A stretch of 64,000 nucleotides of DNA. Origin: Bacteroidota bacterium (lineage in GTDB: Bacteria; Bacteroidota; Bacteroidia; Bacteroidales; Paludibacteraceae). Under the pieces are notes generated by a model. The model worked only from the letters and a program-made list of their open reading frames with translations. It was not told the DNA's origin and searched no databases. The DNA is taken from NCBI GenBank assembly GCA_023391625.1, contig JAEWAN010000034.1, positions 496,001 through 560,000 of the forward strand, written 5' to 3'. Numbering within the stretch: position 1 is the first letter of the stretch; the number at the start of each line of letters is the position of its first letter. Position numbers and translations under genes: made by a program. This document shows, piece after piece, positions 1 to 7,543 of the stretch.

Positions 1-446
1 TAATCCTTATGATATCAGGAGCATCTGCAGGATCAACCTCTGGAGGAGTTAAAGTGGTACGGGTAGTATTAGTTGTCAAATTCTGCTATTATGAATTCAA
101 ACGGATGATTCATCCCAATGCCGTATTACCCATACGTTTCAACAGGAATATGGTCAAAGAAGATACCATGAGCCGTGTACTGGCATTTGCATTGCTTTAT
201 TGTATCATAACCCTATTCGGAACTCTAGTACTTAGTTTTACGGGAATGGGATTTATTGAATCACTTAGTGGAATGATAACCTGTCTAAGCGATGTAGGAC
301 CAGGGATGGGAGAATTAGGCCCCGCCAATAGTTTCGCAACTGTTCCAACCTTCAGTAAATGGTTTCTATCTTTCATCATGCTGGTAGGACGTCTTGAGAT
401 ATTCACGGTTTTATTGCTGCTTACTCCAGCTTTCTGGAAAAAGTAA
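1..446 (+). CDS. trkH: TrkH-family potassium uptake protein, C-terminal part (5' end outside window)
   Basis: Only the last ~148 codons are present; the reading frame is open from the first bases of the window. The segment GASAGSTSGGVKVVR (about residues 5-19 of the fragment) is the typical fourth selectivity-filter loop of TrkH/KtrB channel subunits. It is followed by a hydrophobic segment, a second re-entrant loop with SDVGPGMGELGP, and a final membrane helix that ends LLLLTPAFWKK, a usual TrkH end. The family forms the membrane pore for K+ uptake and works with a cytoplasmic NAD-binding TrkA subunit, which would be expected upstream. The assignment is firm; ion specificity and partner cannot be seen. 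Confidence 0.93.
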   Translation, partial: ILMISGASAGSTSGGVKVVRVVLVVKFCYYEFKRMIHPNAVLPIRFNRNMVKEDTMSRVLAFALLYCIITLFGTLVLSFTGMGFIESLSGMITCLSDVGPGMGELGPANSFATVPTFSKWFLSFIMLVGRLEIFTVLLLLTPAFWKK

Positions 447-533
447 CAAATACAAAAGCTACACTTTGTATTTATCAAAATATTCTATAAAAAAACCACA
501 ATTCCCGGCTATATAATCTCAAAATAAATCGCT

Positions 534-1487
534 ATGAAAGTATTACTATCCACCCGGCTACCACAAGAAGGCTTCAAGGAATTAAAAGAAAACTTCGAAG
601 TTATTATGCCGGAGCAAGACATGTTCACAAGAGAAGAAATAAAAAAGCTCCTGCCCCACTTTGATGCTTTTATACCAACTTTTCAAATGAAAGTAGATAA
701 AGAGATTTTAGATATAGCCTCTCAGAAAGTAAAAATCATAGCCAATTATGGAGTTGGTTACAACAACATTGATGTTGATTATGCAACCCAGTGCGGCATC
801 ATAGTAACCAACACCCCTGATCCGGTCATCGAACCGACAGCAGAAATGACCTTTGCCCTAATGCTGGCTGCAGCAAGGCACATACCGGAATGTGACCGAA
901 AACTACGTATCCCGGGAGGATTAAAATGGGGAGTTATGGAAAATCTGGGATTAAGTCTATACGGAAAAACGCTGGGGATTATCGGTATGGGGCGTATTGG
1001 CCAGGCTGTAGCCAGACGTGGAAAAGCATTCGGCATGAATATTGTATATCATAACCGAAGCCGGCTTCCACAGGAAATTGAAGCTGCTTTTCAGGCAACA
1101 CGACTAAACATAGATGAACTTGTCCAAACCGCAGATGTAATATCCTTACATACTCCATTAACGGAAGAGACCAAACATCTGATTAATTATGAGAAATTTA
1201 AACTGATGAAATCGCAAACCATACTTATAAACACTGCACGCGGTCCTGTAATCAATGAAAAAGACCTAGTTAAAGCATTATCCAACAAAATGATATATGC
1301 AGCAGGACTGGATGTTTTTGAGTACGAACCCGAAATCAGCAAAGAACTTCTGACAATGGACAATGTGGTATTGACTCCACATAACGGTACGGCCACAACA
1401 GATGCCAGAAATGAAATGAGCCGTTTTGCTTCTCAAAATATTATTCGTTATTTTGCTGGGAGAAAAGATATTACACGTGTAAACTAA
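534..1487 (+). CDS. D-isomer-specific 2-hydroxyacid dehydrogenase
   Basis: 317 residues, the usual length for the family. The NAD(P)-binding Rossmann motif G151-x-G153-xx-G156 lies in LGIIGMGRIG. The catalytic triad is visible as Arg236 (NTARGP), Glu265 (FEYEP) and His283 (TPHNGTAT). The enzyme interconverts a 2-keto acid and a D-2-hydroxy acid in the cytoplasm. The sequence resembles the glyoxylate/hydroxypyruvate reductase and D-lactate dehydrogenase branch, but the substrate cannot be told from sequence. An ECF sigma gene starts 13 bases after the stop, so the two may be co-transcribed. Start chosen at the ATG giving the canonical MKVLLSTRLP beginning. Confidence 0.9.
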   Translation: MKVLLSTRLPQEGFKELKENFEVIMPEQDMFTREEIKKLLPHFDAFIPTFQMKVDKEILDIASQKVKIIANYGVGYNNIDVDYATQCGIIVTNTPDPVIEPTAEMTFALMLAAARHIPECDRKLRIPGGLKWGVMENLGLSLYGKTLGIIGMGRIGQAVARRGKAFGMNIVYHNRSRLPQEIEAAFQATRLNIDELVQTADVISLHTPLTEETKHLINYEKFKLMKSQTILINTARGPVINEKDLVKALSNKMIYAAGLDVFEYEPEISKELLTMDNVVLTPHNGTATTDARNEMSRFASQNIIRYFAGRKDITRVN

Positions 1488-1500
1488 TGTAAACCGAGCC

Positions 1501-2046
1501 ATGAGCCTTTCTGAAGAGGATTTACAATACCAACTGTCCATTACCGGAAAAAAAGAAAAGATTTTTTCCCAGGTTGTTATTACCTTTCAGGAACGTTTAT
1601 ATTGGCACATCAGAAAAATGGTTTTATCACACGAGGATACAAACGATATCTTACAAAACACCTTTCTCAAAGCCTGGAAAGGATTAGATGGATTCAGAGG
1701 CGATTCAAAAATATCAACCTGGCTCTATCGTATAGCCACGAATGAAACGCTTACCTTTCTGGCAAACAAACGCTTAAAAAGTGTTGAACTTATAGAAGAG
1801 CTGGAAGACATACTTTTAGCCGGATTAAAATCAGACTCTTATTTTAACGGAAATGAAGCACAGCTCAAATTGCAACAAGCCATCCTGACACTTCCGGAGA
1901 AACAACGTTTAGTCTTCAATATGAAATATTTTGACGATATGACCTATGAAAATATGGAGGCTATACTTGGCACATCTACCGGAGCTCTGAAAGCCTCCTA
2001 CCACCATGCCGTAAAAAAAATAGAAAAATACCTGGAGGACGAATAA
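1501..2046 (+). CDS. ECF-type RNA polymerase sigma factor
   Basis: 181 residues with the two-domain ECF layout. Sigma-2 is about residues 25-95 (HIRKMVLSHEDTNDILQNTFLKAWKG, then the -10 recognition part STWLYRIATNETL). Sigma-4 is about 122-175 with helix-turn-helix LPEKQRLVFNMKYFDDMTYENMEAILG and SYHHAVKKIEKYL. It would direct RNA polymerase to a small stress or envelope regulon. The next two genes encode a single-pass membrane protein and a periplasmic protein, an arrangement typical of a sigma factor with its membrane-bound regulator. The regulon is unknown. Confidence 0.9.
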   Translation: MSLSEEDLQYQLSITGKKEKIFSQVVITFQERLYWHIRKMVLSHEDTNDILQNTFLKAWKGLDGFRGDSKISTWLYRIATNETLTFLANKRLKSVELIEELEDILLAGLKSDSYFNGNEAQLKLQQAILTLPEKQRLVFNMKYFDDMTYENMEAILGTSTGALKASYHHAVKKIEKYLEDE

Positions 2047-2097
2047 TTTTTAATACGAAATTAAACCTTATCTGCCTTTTACAGTCCAAATAAGACA

Positions 2098-2415
2098 ATG
2101 GATCATAAAAATAAAATATCACTTCAAGAAATTGGGAAAGAGTTACCATTCTCTGTGCCTGATGGTTACTTTGAGCAATTTGCTTCACAAATAGAAGCTC
2201 AAACAACCGGCAGTAAAACGTCTTTACTCCATATATTAAAACCCTGCCTATACATGGCAGCCATGTTTATTGGGTTGTTTATCATAGGACATACGTTTTA
2301 CTCCATCTATCAAAACAGAATGGATAATAAAGATTCATTTTATGACACTTATCTGTTCTCACAAATAGACGATGTTTCGCTAATTGATTTCTATGTAGAC
2401 GAATTTAACAATTAA
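2098..2415 (+). CDS. Small single-pass membrane protein, candidate regulator of the upstream sigma factor
   Basis: 105 residues. The cytoplasmic N-terminus carries FSVPDGYFEQFASQI, a short motif (VPxGYFexF) often found in Bacteroidetes small membrane proteins encoded just after ECF sigma factors. One hydrophobic segment lies at about residues 46-68. The remaining ~35 residues are acidic and would face the periplasm. It starts 51 bases after the sigma gene. Position and layout suggest an anti-sigma-like role, but no recognised anti-sigma domain (zinc finger or FecR) is present, so this is inference. Confidence 0.65.
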   Translation: MDHKNKISLQEIGKELPFSVPDGYFEQFASQIEAQTTGSKTSLLHILKPCLYMAAMFIGLFIIGHTFYSIYQNRMDNKDSFYDTYLFSQIDDVSLIDFYVDEFNN

Positions 2416-2432
2416 ACACCCAATAAAAGACA

Positions 2433-2894
2433 ATGAAATCCTCCAGACTCATCATACTCATTCTTTTAAGTTGCGCGATATTGCCAATATCTGCTCAAAA
2501 CAGAAAAGGTCCTAGACCTGAGGATATGCATGAAAAGAAATGGGAATATATAGCCCAGACAGCCCAGTTGACACAGGACGAAATAAAGGCCATTAAACCC
2601 ATATTCATGGAGTATGAAGAAAACATATGGAAACTTCATGACCAAAAACATATGCAACGTAGAAAAAAAGATGAACCCATTGACTACAAACAACTAAACG
2701 ACTCTTACATAGAAACGGAGGTAAAACAAGCAGAATATCTACAAGCATACCATAAGAAAATGCAAAACATACTCTCACCCGAAAGACTCTTTAATTACTA
2801 CCGGGCAGAACACTCTTTCAAGCGGAAACTTGTATATGAGATGCAGGAAAACCATCATAGAAAAGAGAAAAATCATTCTTATCAAAAAAAATAG
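2433..2894 (+). CDS. Periplasmic Spy/CpxP-like helical protein
   Basis: 153 residues. A signal peptide (about 1-21, MKSSRLIILILLSCAILPISA before QNRKG) is followed by a charged, helix-rich mature part. The pattern AQLTQDEIKAIKPIFMEYEENIWKLHDQ, later ILSPERLFNYYRAEHSFKRKLV, recalls the LTxEQ repeats of Spy/CpxP-type and heavy-metal-sensor proteins. These act in the periplasm as chaperones or stress sensors. It lies 17 bases after the candidate membrane regulator and completes the sigma-factor module. A molecular function cannot be stated from sequence alone. Confidence 0.65.
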   Translation: MKSSRLIILILLSCAILPISAQNRKGPRPEDMHEKKWEYIAQTAQLTQDEIKAIKPIFMEYEENIWKLHDQKHMQRRKKDEPIDYKQLNDSYIETEVKQAEYLQAYHKKMQNILSPERLFNYYRAEHSFKRKLVYEMQENHHRKEKNHSYQKK

Positions 2895-2912
2895 ATTTTA
2901 AGCACCAAAAAC

Positions 2913-2943
2913 TTTGTTCGGAAACAAAATTCTATTATCTTTG
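2913..2943 (+). promoter_or_regulatory. Consensus Bacteroidetes promoter of tRNA-Cys
   Basis: TTTG at 2913-2916 and TATCTTTG at 2936-2943 are separated by exactly 19 nt. This is the published Bacteroidetes -33/-7 arrangement TTTG-N19-TAnnTTTG. The tRNA starts 18 nt downstream of the -7 box. Confidence 0.85.
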
Positions 2944-2960
2944 CACCTCGAAAAACAAAG

Positions 2961-3031
2961 GGTACCTTGGCCGAGTGGTTAGGCACCGGTCTGCAAAACC
3001 GTATACTCCGGTTCGAATCCGGAAGGTACCT
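2961..3031 (+). tRNA. tRNA-Cys (anticodon GCA)
   Basis: A 71-nt cloverleaf. The 7-bp acceptor stem GGTACCT (2961-2967) pairs with AGGTACC (3024-3030). The anticodon loop CTGCAAA contains GCA at 2993-2995, and the T arm GGTTCGAATCC is intact. The discriminator base is T at 3031, which is the cysteine identity base. CCA is not encoded. It has its own promoter and is followed by a perfect hairpin. The accessory island begins directly after it. Confidence 0.97.
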
Positions 3032-3040
3032 CTACTTATA

Positions 3041-3090
3041 TCAAAATGAAACCCCCTTAAAGTCTTGTCTTTAAGGGGGTTTCATTTTGA
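3041..3090 (+). terminator. Perfect 22-bp hairpin after tRNA-Cys
   Basis: Arms 3041-3062 and 3069-3090 are exact inverted complements with a 6-nt loop (TCTTGT). A GGGGG run in the stem is followed by TTTCATTTT. This would terminate tRNA-Cys transcription. Part of the right arm and what follows (about 3070 onward) resembles bases around 7319-7360 in front of the second cassette. Confidence 0.8.
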
Positions 3091-3126
3091 CAAGGACCAA
3101 TCTGGGGATCACAAACAATTTCCCAT

Positions 3127-3180
3127 GTTTATGGAATTTGTAATATTAAAAAAAAGATATTACAAATTCCATAAACATTC
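3127..3180. repeat. Perfect 22-bp inverted repeat upstream of the first Rhs-like gene
   Basis: Arms 3127-3148 and 3159-3180 are exact inverted complements around a 10-nt A-rich loop. It is AT-rich and lacks a following T-run, so it is not an obvious terminator. A related palindrome (7385-7425) sits at the corresponding place before the second Rhs-like gene. Its role is unknown: regulator site, RNA structure or recombination site. Confidence 0.75.
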
Positions 3181-3254
3181 AAAAGATAATTCCCTCTCAG
3201 GAGACTAATTCTGATACCACTAAAAATTGTATTTTATTTATTAAAAAATATTTA

Positions 3255-3262
3255 TATATTTG
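3255..3262 (+). promoter_or_regulatory. -7 promoter element of the first cassette
   Basis: TATATTTG matches TAnnTTTG and lies 28 nt before the ATG at 3291. The same octamer lies 27 nt before the paralogous gene at 7544, with a similar A/T-rich leader. No clear TTTG lies at the -33 position. Confidence 0.6.
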
Positions 3263-3290
3263 TGGAATAAGTTTTAAAAACCTAAATTCC

Positions 3291-4247
3291 ATGAAGAAAC
3301 TTTACATTCTCCTCGTTTTTATTCTATTATTAGCTACAATCTTAGCGCAGAATCCATTTGCTAAATATGGTTATGATGTTCCTTTAGCCACTTCCTCAAA
3401 AGGAGAATTCGAAGAATTTCATGGTCTTAGTGATGTTGTAGAAATTGGCTCTATACGGTATAATACACTTACTAAAGAAATCGTTGGCTACCTTGAAGAA
3501 GAAAAAACAGAAAGTGAAGTTTCTGTCATAACTACAGCTATGTCAGTAGACCCTCATTGTGAGAGGTATTATTGGATTAGTCCTTACGCTTATTGTTTTA
3601 ATAACCCTGTCAATGTAATTGATCCTGATGGAAGAGATGGTATTTATATAACATATCCGGATTATATGGTTGATACGGAAACGAAATTAGGTAAACAACC
3701 GCTAGGGCATTCAGGAGTTCTATTAATTGATAATAAGACGGGACTTACAAAATATTATGAATACGGTAGGTATTCTACTGAAGATGGAACTAAAGGAAGA
3801 GTTCGAAATGTAAAAGTTCCAGATGTGATAATGGGAGAAAATGGTATGCCAACGACAGAATCTTTAAATAACGTATTAAGTGATATCTCAGAAAAAGCAG
3901 GACTAAATGGTAAAATCGAAGGAGCTTATATTAAAAGCGACAAATTTGATGAAATGAACAATTATGCACAAGGTAAACTAAATGAAAGCACTGTAGGAAA
4001 AAAGGGATATAATAAAGATAGAGAATCTTATTCATTAACAGGGAATAATTGTGCTACATTTGCCGCAGATGTATTACAACAAGATTCAAAGGTAAAAAGT
4101 CCCAATACACTAATCAACACCCCGACTAATATCTCAGGTTCATATCGTAAAAGATATGATAATGTGGACTATAACAGTAGTACTGGAACAACTATAACAC
4201 CGACGAAAACTATAACACAAAAAGTAAAAGATTTTTTTGGATTCTAA
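3291..4247 (+). CDS. Secreted Rhs-core-like protein with C-terminal papain-like (His...Cys) domain, candidate toxin
   Basis: 318 residues. Signal peptide about 1-19 (ends LAQ). A head module at 21-46 (PFAKYGYDVP, EFEEFHGL) is followed by VVEIGSIRYNT and by an Rhs-core-like motif at about 87-115 (VDPHCERYYWISPYAYCFNN, then DPDGRD). In polymorphic toxins this motif marks the junction to the toxin. The C-terminal domain (116-318) has GHSGVLLID with His140 and NNCATFAADVL with Cys254. That order recalls circularly permuted NlpC/P60-like (papain-fold) hydrolases. I infer a secreted hydrolase toxin; the peptide or lipid target is unknown. The next gene, 12 bases away, could encode its immunity protein. 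The N-terminal half is nearly identical to the gene at 7544, while the C-terminal domain differs. Confidence 0.75.
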   Translation: MKKLYILLVFILLLATILAQNPFAKYGYDVPLATSSKGEFEEFHGLSDVVEIGSIRYNTLTKEIVGYLEEEKTESEVSVITTAMSVDPHCERYYWISPYAYCFNNPVNVIDPDGRDGIYITYPDYMVDTETKLGKQPLGHSGVLLIDNKTGLTKYYEYGRYSTEDGTKGRVRNVKVPDVIMGENGMPTTESLNNVLSDISEKAGLNGKIEGAYIKSDKFDEMNNYAQGKLNESTVGKKGYNKDRESYSLTGNNCATFAADVLQQDSKVKSPNTLINTPTNISGSYRKRYDNVDYNSSTGTTITPTKTITQKVKDFFGF

Positions 4248-4259
4248 TGGATTAGCACG

Positions 4260-4727
4260 ATGAAAAAAGCACTTCTGTTGATTATTTCTGTAATTGTACT
4301 TACTATTGTGGCAGGTATTGCTTATTTTATATGGAACTTTAATAACGCTGATTGTCCACCACCCGAGAGGCCTATAGGTGTACCAACAGAAGCTAAATGG
4401 TGTGGTGGATGTGATGGAGGAGAATGGATATTTCTTGTTCCCGATGATATAGAATATCATTTTAAAGTGTATAACAATTTTACAGGTACATTACTAATGG
4501 ATGCAGTATTTCTTCCTGAAAAAGATGAAATAGAATTGAATTACGATAATTGGAAAGAAAAAGTTAGTTTTTATATGAGTGATTCAGATAGTCCATTAAC
4601 ATATATAATTATTAAAGATTCTATAGAACCCTCAAGATTAATAAGCCAATATCCTGCATTTGGAGGAATTGATTGGGAAATAACAAAAGAAAAGTATTCA
4701 CATGAATTAAATTCTATTATTCAATAA
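4260..4727 (+). CDS. Unknown membrane-anchored small protein, candidate immunity protein
   Basis: 155 residues. One N-terminal membrane anchor (about 4-26) is followed by a periplasmic domain that is acidic and aromatic, with a Cys-rich start (CPPPERP, then KWCGGCDGGEW at about 44-54). I do not recognise the family. It begins 12 bases after the stop of the Rhs-like gene and is AT-rich like it. A unique small protein directly behind an Rhs-core toxin-like gene is the usual place for a cognate immunity protein, and a periplasm-facing anchor fits a periplasmic toxin. This role is inference from position only. Confidence 0.55.
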   Translation: MKKALLLIISVIVLTIVAGIAYFIWNFNNADCPPPERPIGVPTEAKWCGGCDGGEWIFLVPDDIEYHFKVYNNFTGTLLMDAVFLPEKDEIELNYDNWKEKVSFYMSDSDSPLTYIIIKDSIEPSRLISQYPAFGGIDWEITKEKYSHELNSIIQ

Positions 4728-4736
4728 TTTGCTTGT

Positions 4737-5765
4737 ATGTTACGAATAAAAATAATTCTTATTTCATGCGTCTTTCCTCTCTTGTTTTTAAAAGCAGAAC
4801 ATTGCTATTTAACCGCTTATGATACAATAGATTCATTGCTTCAAAATGTTGAAAAAGTTGAGTATAAAGAAGCTGTTTTTATAATTGAGAATGCATATTT
4901 TGATAACCAACTTGATAAAAGTATTTTTGATAGTCAAATAAGGTTTTATACATCTGTATGTAAAGGAATAATGGAATCTGGAAATATCCTTTATCCAGAA
5001 ACTGATAAAGAGAGAGCTTCTGCACAATGTGCGACCTTTCTTTTTATGGTTGATTCCATACCGATAAGCACTCCAGAAGGAATTATAAACCTAACCCCTT
5101 TCGAATATAATTTTGATGATTTTGCTGGTAAACTTGATTGGGCAAATATGTTTGTTACTACCTTGATTGCAACCAATAAAGGCAACTGTCATTCCCTGCC
5201 GATCCTCTACAAATTAATCATGAATGAACTCGGAGAAGAAGCCTATTTAGCCCTATCTCCCAACCATATGTATATAAAAGTCAATAACAAACGGGTAGGC
5301 TGGTATAATATAGAACTTACCTGCGGAGATTTCCCTACAGACGCTTGGATTATGGCCTCCGGTTATATCCATTTGGATGCGATCAAGAACGGAATATACA
5401 TGAAAGCCCTTACTGACAAAGAATCCGTTGCTCTCTGTTTGATTGACCTGGCACTAGGATACGAACGCAAATTCGGAATAGGAGACGGACAGTTTATTAT
5501 TAAATGTTGCGAGACGGCTTTGGAACATTTTCCTAAATGTATCAATGCCATGCTCCTAAAAGCAGAAACACTAACTGCATTATACAAAAAGAATAATGAT
5601 GACGCCCTGTTTGCCCAAATGACAGAACTATACACAAACATACATGAATTAGGCTACCGTAAAATGCCCGAAAACATGTATCGGAACTGGCTTAATTCCA
5701 TGGGAACCATGACAGCCAACCACCGAATAAAATCCTTATTGTATAACACTGATGAATTACAATAA
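4737..5765 (+). CDS. Secreted transglutaminase-like (SirB1-like) protein with TPR-like tail, copy 1
   Basis: 342 residues with an N-terminal signal sequence (about 1-20). The middle holds GNCHSLPILY with Cys151 and SPNHMYIKV with His177, then WYNIELT. This Cys/His arrangement is that of transglutaminase-like/SirB1-type papain-fold domains. A helical region follows (LIDLALGYERKFG, LEHFPKCINAMLLKAETL, about 230-320) resembling tetratricopeptide helices. Catalytic activity is not assured; no obvious third catalytic residue is identified. It starts 9 bases after the candidate immunity gene and overlaps the next paralogue by 14 bases, so it is probably translated in the same operon. Codon use is more balanced in the second half than in the AT-rich first 450 bases. 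Confidence 0.65.
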   Translation: MLRIKIILISCVFPLLFLKAEHCYLTAYDTIDSLLQNVEKVEYKEAVFIIENAYFDNQLDKSIFDSQIRFYTSVCKGIMESGNILYPETDKERASAQCATFLFMVDSIPISTPEGIINLTPFEYNFDDFAGKLDWANMFVTTLIATNKGNCHSLPILYKLIMNELGEEAYLALSPNHMYIKVNNKRVGWYNIELTCGDFPTDAWIMASGYIHLDAIKNGIYMKALTDKESVALCLIDLALGYERKFGIGDGQFIIKCCETALEHFPKCINAMLLKAETLTALYKKNNDDALFAQMTELYTNIHELGYRKMPENMYRNWLNSMGTMTANHRIKSLLYNTDELQ

Positions 5766-7131
5766 CATCTTTATATTCCTGCTGTTCTTACTATTTCTGT
5801 TTCCAGTTAGAATATCAGCCCAACAACATTCCCATAGTGTAATAAATCCCAAACTACCGGATGTTAAAAATCCTTCTATTCCTACACCTAGATATAACAG
5901 TCCCTTTAATAATTCTAACAATCCATATCAATCACAAACATCCGGACATACAAATCTCCATGTACCGGATGATTCCCAGCAACGCAATGCTGCACTAATA
6001 CGGGAAATAGAAGAATACCAGGCATACATCAATAGACAAAAAACACAAAAAGAAAAGGATGCTGACTACCTGACAAAAAACGGGTTCCCTTTTCAAGGCA
6101 ACAACCCGACTCTCACCGGAACAGAGCATTATTATACCGCTTTCGATACAATCAACCAGATGTTGTCAGGCAAGATTCCACTTCATTTAGGAAAAGCTAT
6201 TTTTTTGGTAGAAAATGCCTATTACGAAAATAAGCTCAATTATTCCGATTATGAGAAAGCTTTAAAAGAAAAAGTAAACTTCTGCCATATGCTTATGAAA
6301 GAAGAAAAGATAGACACCTCTAAATGCATGGCAAAAAATATGGTGCTGTTCCGCCTGATTACAGATACTATCAAAGTAAAACTCAAAGGTACAGAAAGAA
6401 CCTATATCAGCTATCCTATAAAATACGATTATAAAGATTTTAAGTCAGAAAAAAGTTACGATAGTCATTTTGTAACCAAACTTATGCGTACAAATGAAGG
6501 ACAATGTAACTCTATGCCTTTATATTATCTCGCACTTGCTGAACAATTAGGAGCTGAAGCATACTGGGCTTTCTCTCCCTGGCATTCTTTCATAAGAATA
6601 AAAGACAACAAGGGTAATTGGTATAATTTAGAACTTACCAATGGGTATATTATGTCTGATGCCCATTATATAAATAATAGCTACATTAAAGCGGAAGCCT
6701 TACAGAATAAAATCTATATGACTCCTATGGATAAAAAGCAAACGATAGCTGAACTACTCAATAATCTCGCCCTTGGCTATATAAACAAATACGGTTACGA
6801 TAATTTTGTATTGCAATGCGCAAAAACTTCCAAACAACATTCGGACCGAGACCTTAATGCACTCATGATTGAAGCCGACTATTACACCAGGCTGACACTA
6901 ACGATCGCTAGATTATTAGAAGCAAAACAACCGGAAATTCTTAAGGAAAAATCACCTCAGGCATATAAGTATTATGAAAAAATGCTGGAATTATATGAAC
7001 AAATTGACAATACTGGTTTTGAAGAACTTCCTGTTCCATTGTATGAAAAATGGCTGGAATATATAGCCAATGAAAAAGAGAAAGCGAAAAGTAACAACAG
7101 ATTATTACAGAATTCTATTATTGGGAAATAA
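5752..7131 (+). CDS. Secreted transglutaminase-like (SirB1-like) protein with TPR-like tail, copy 2
   Basis: 459 residues, paralogous to the preceding gene. Signal peptide about 1-23 (ends ISAQ). A Pro/Asn/Gln-rich linker (about 25-115) is absent from copy 1. The shared domain has GQCNSMPLYY with Cys252 and SPWHSFIRI with His278. The Cys-to-His spacing is 26 residues in both copies. WYNLELT and LLNNLALGYINKYG are also conserved. The C-terminus has a helical repeat region ending PLYEKWLEYIAN. Its start overlaps the end of copy 1 by 14 bases, indicating translational coupling. Whether the proteins act as enzymes, chaperones or modifiers for the Rhs-like protein is unknown. Confidence 0.65.
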   Translation: MNYNNIFIFLLFLLFLFPVRISAQQHSHSVINPKLPDVKNPSIPTPRYNSPFNNSNNPYQSQTSGHTNLHVPDDSQQRNAALIREIEEYQAYINRQKTQKEKDADYLTKNGFPFQGNNPTLTGTEHYYTAFDTINQMLSGKIPLHLGKAIFLVENAYYENKLNYSDYEKALKEKVNFCHMLMKEEKIDTSKCMAKNMVLFRLITDTIKVKLKGTERTYISYPIKYDYKDFKSEKSYDSHFVTKLMRTNEGQCNSMPLYYLALAEQLGAEAYWAFSPWHSFIRIKDNKGNWYNLELTNGYIMSDAHYINNSYIKAEALQNKIYMTPMDKKQTIAELLNNLALGYINKYGYDNFVLQCAKTSKQHSDRDLNALMIEADYYTRLTLTIARLLEAKQPEILKEKSPQAYKYYEKMLELYEQIDNTGFEELPVPLYEKWLEYIANEKEKAKSNNRLLQNSIIGK

Positions 7132-7318
7132 ATTTATCAGGAACCAAATTGGAGACCATTTTTGCGATAAAATAAGAACCAATAATATCCGATATGATAG
7201 GTTACCAAAATCCACTTATTTTATTTTTCTCAAAAAATATATTCCATATCATTTAATCCTCCTATTTATAGCCGGAAAGCACCTCAAATAGCATGTAAAT
7301 ATCCTAAAAAACAACATC

Positions 7319-7432
7319 TTAAGGGGATTTCATTGGAGCGGGGAGCAATACTGGAATCACAAATGATTTTCTATATTTTCTAAGTGGGATTTATAATATC
7401 TTTCTTTAAGATATTATAAATCCCATAAACAT
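7319..7432. repeat. Diverged copy of the tRNA-Cys downstream flank, with an 18-bp palindrome
   Basis: From CTTAAGGGG at 7319 the sequence tracks the segment after the tRNA-Cys hairpin (from about 3070): TTTCATT, then a G-rich stretch, then ATCACAAA. It then reaches a perfect 18-bp inverted repeat (arms 7385-7402 and 7408-7425, loop TCTTT) that ends in CCCATAAACATT, parallel to CCATAAACATT after the palindrome at 3127-3180. I read this as a duplicated cassette boundary. The rest of the gap 7132-7318 shows no gene. Confidence 0.6.
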
Positions 7433-7508
7433 TATAAAAAGACTTTCTGTAGAAGCAACCAAGTTTTAGACTAACAAATAATTATGCTTTTTTGTAAAAA
7501 AATAATTC

Positions 7509-7516
7509 TATATTTG
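7509..7516 (+). promoter_or_regulatory. -7 promoter element of the second cassette
   Basis: TATATTTG, identical to the box before the gene at 3291 and at almost the same distance (27 nt) from the ATG. The flanking bases ATAAGTTT are also shared between the two leaders. Confidence 0.6.
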
Positions 7517-7543
7517 TAAAATAAGTTTAAAACTTGAAATATC

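Noticed and set aside
3009..3031. tRNA-Cys 3' end as an integration (att) site of the accessory island
   Set aside because: I found no direct repeat of the tRNA 3' end downstream and no integrase gene, so site-specific integration is not supported although the place is suggestive.
7070..7291. 73-codon open frame overlapping the end of the second transglutaminase-like gene
   Set aside because: It is out of frame with the real gene, starts inside it and shows no family features or conserved start context.
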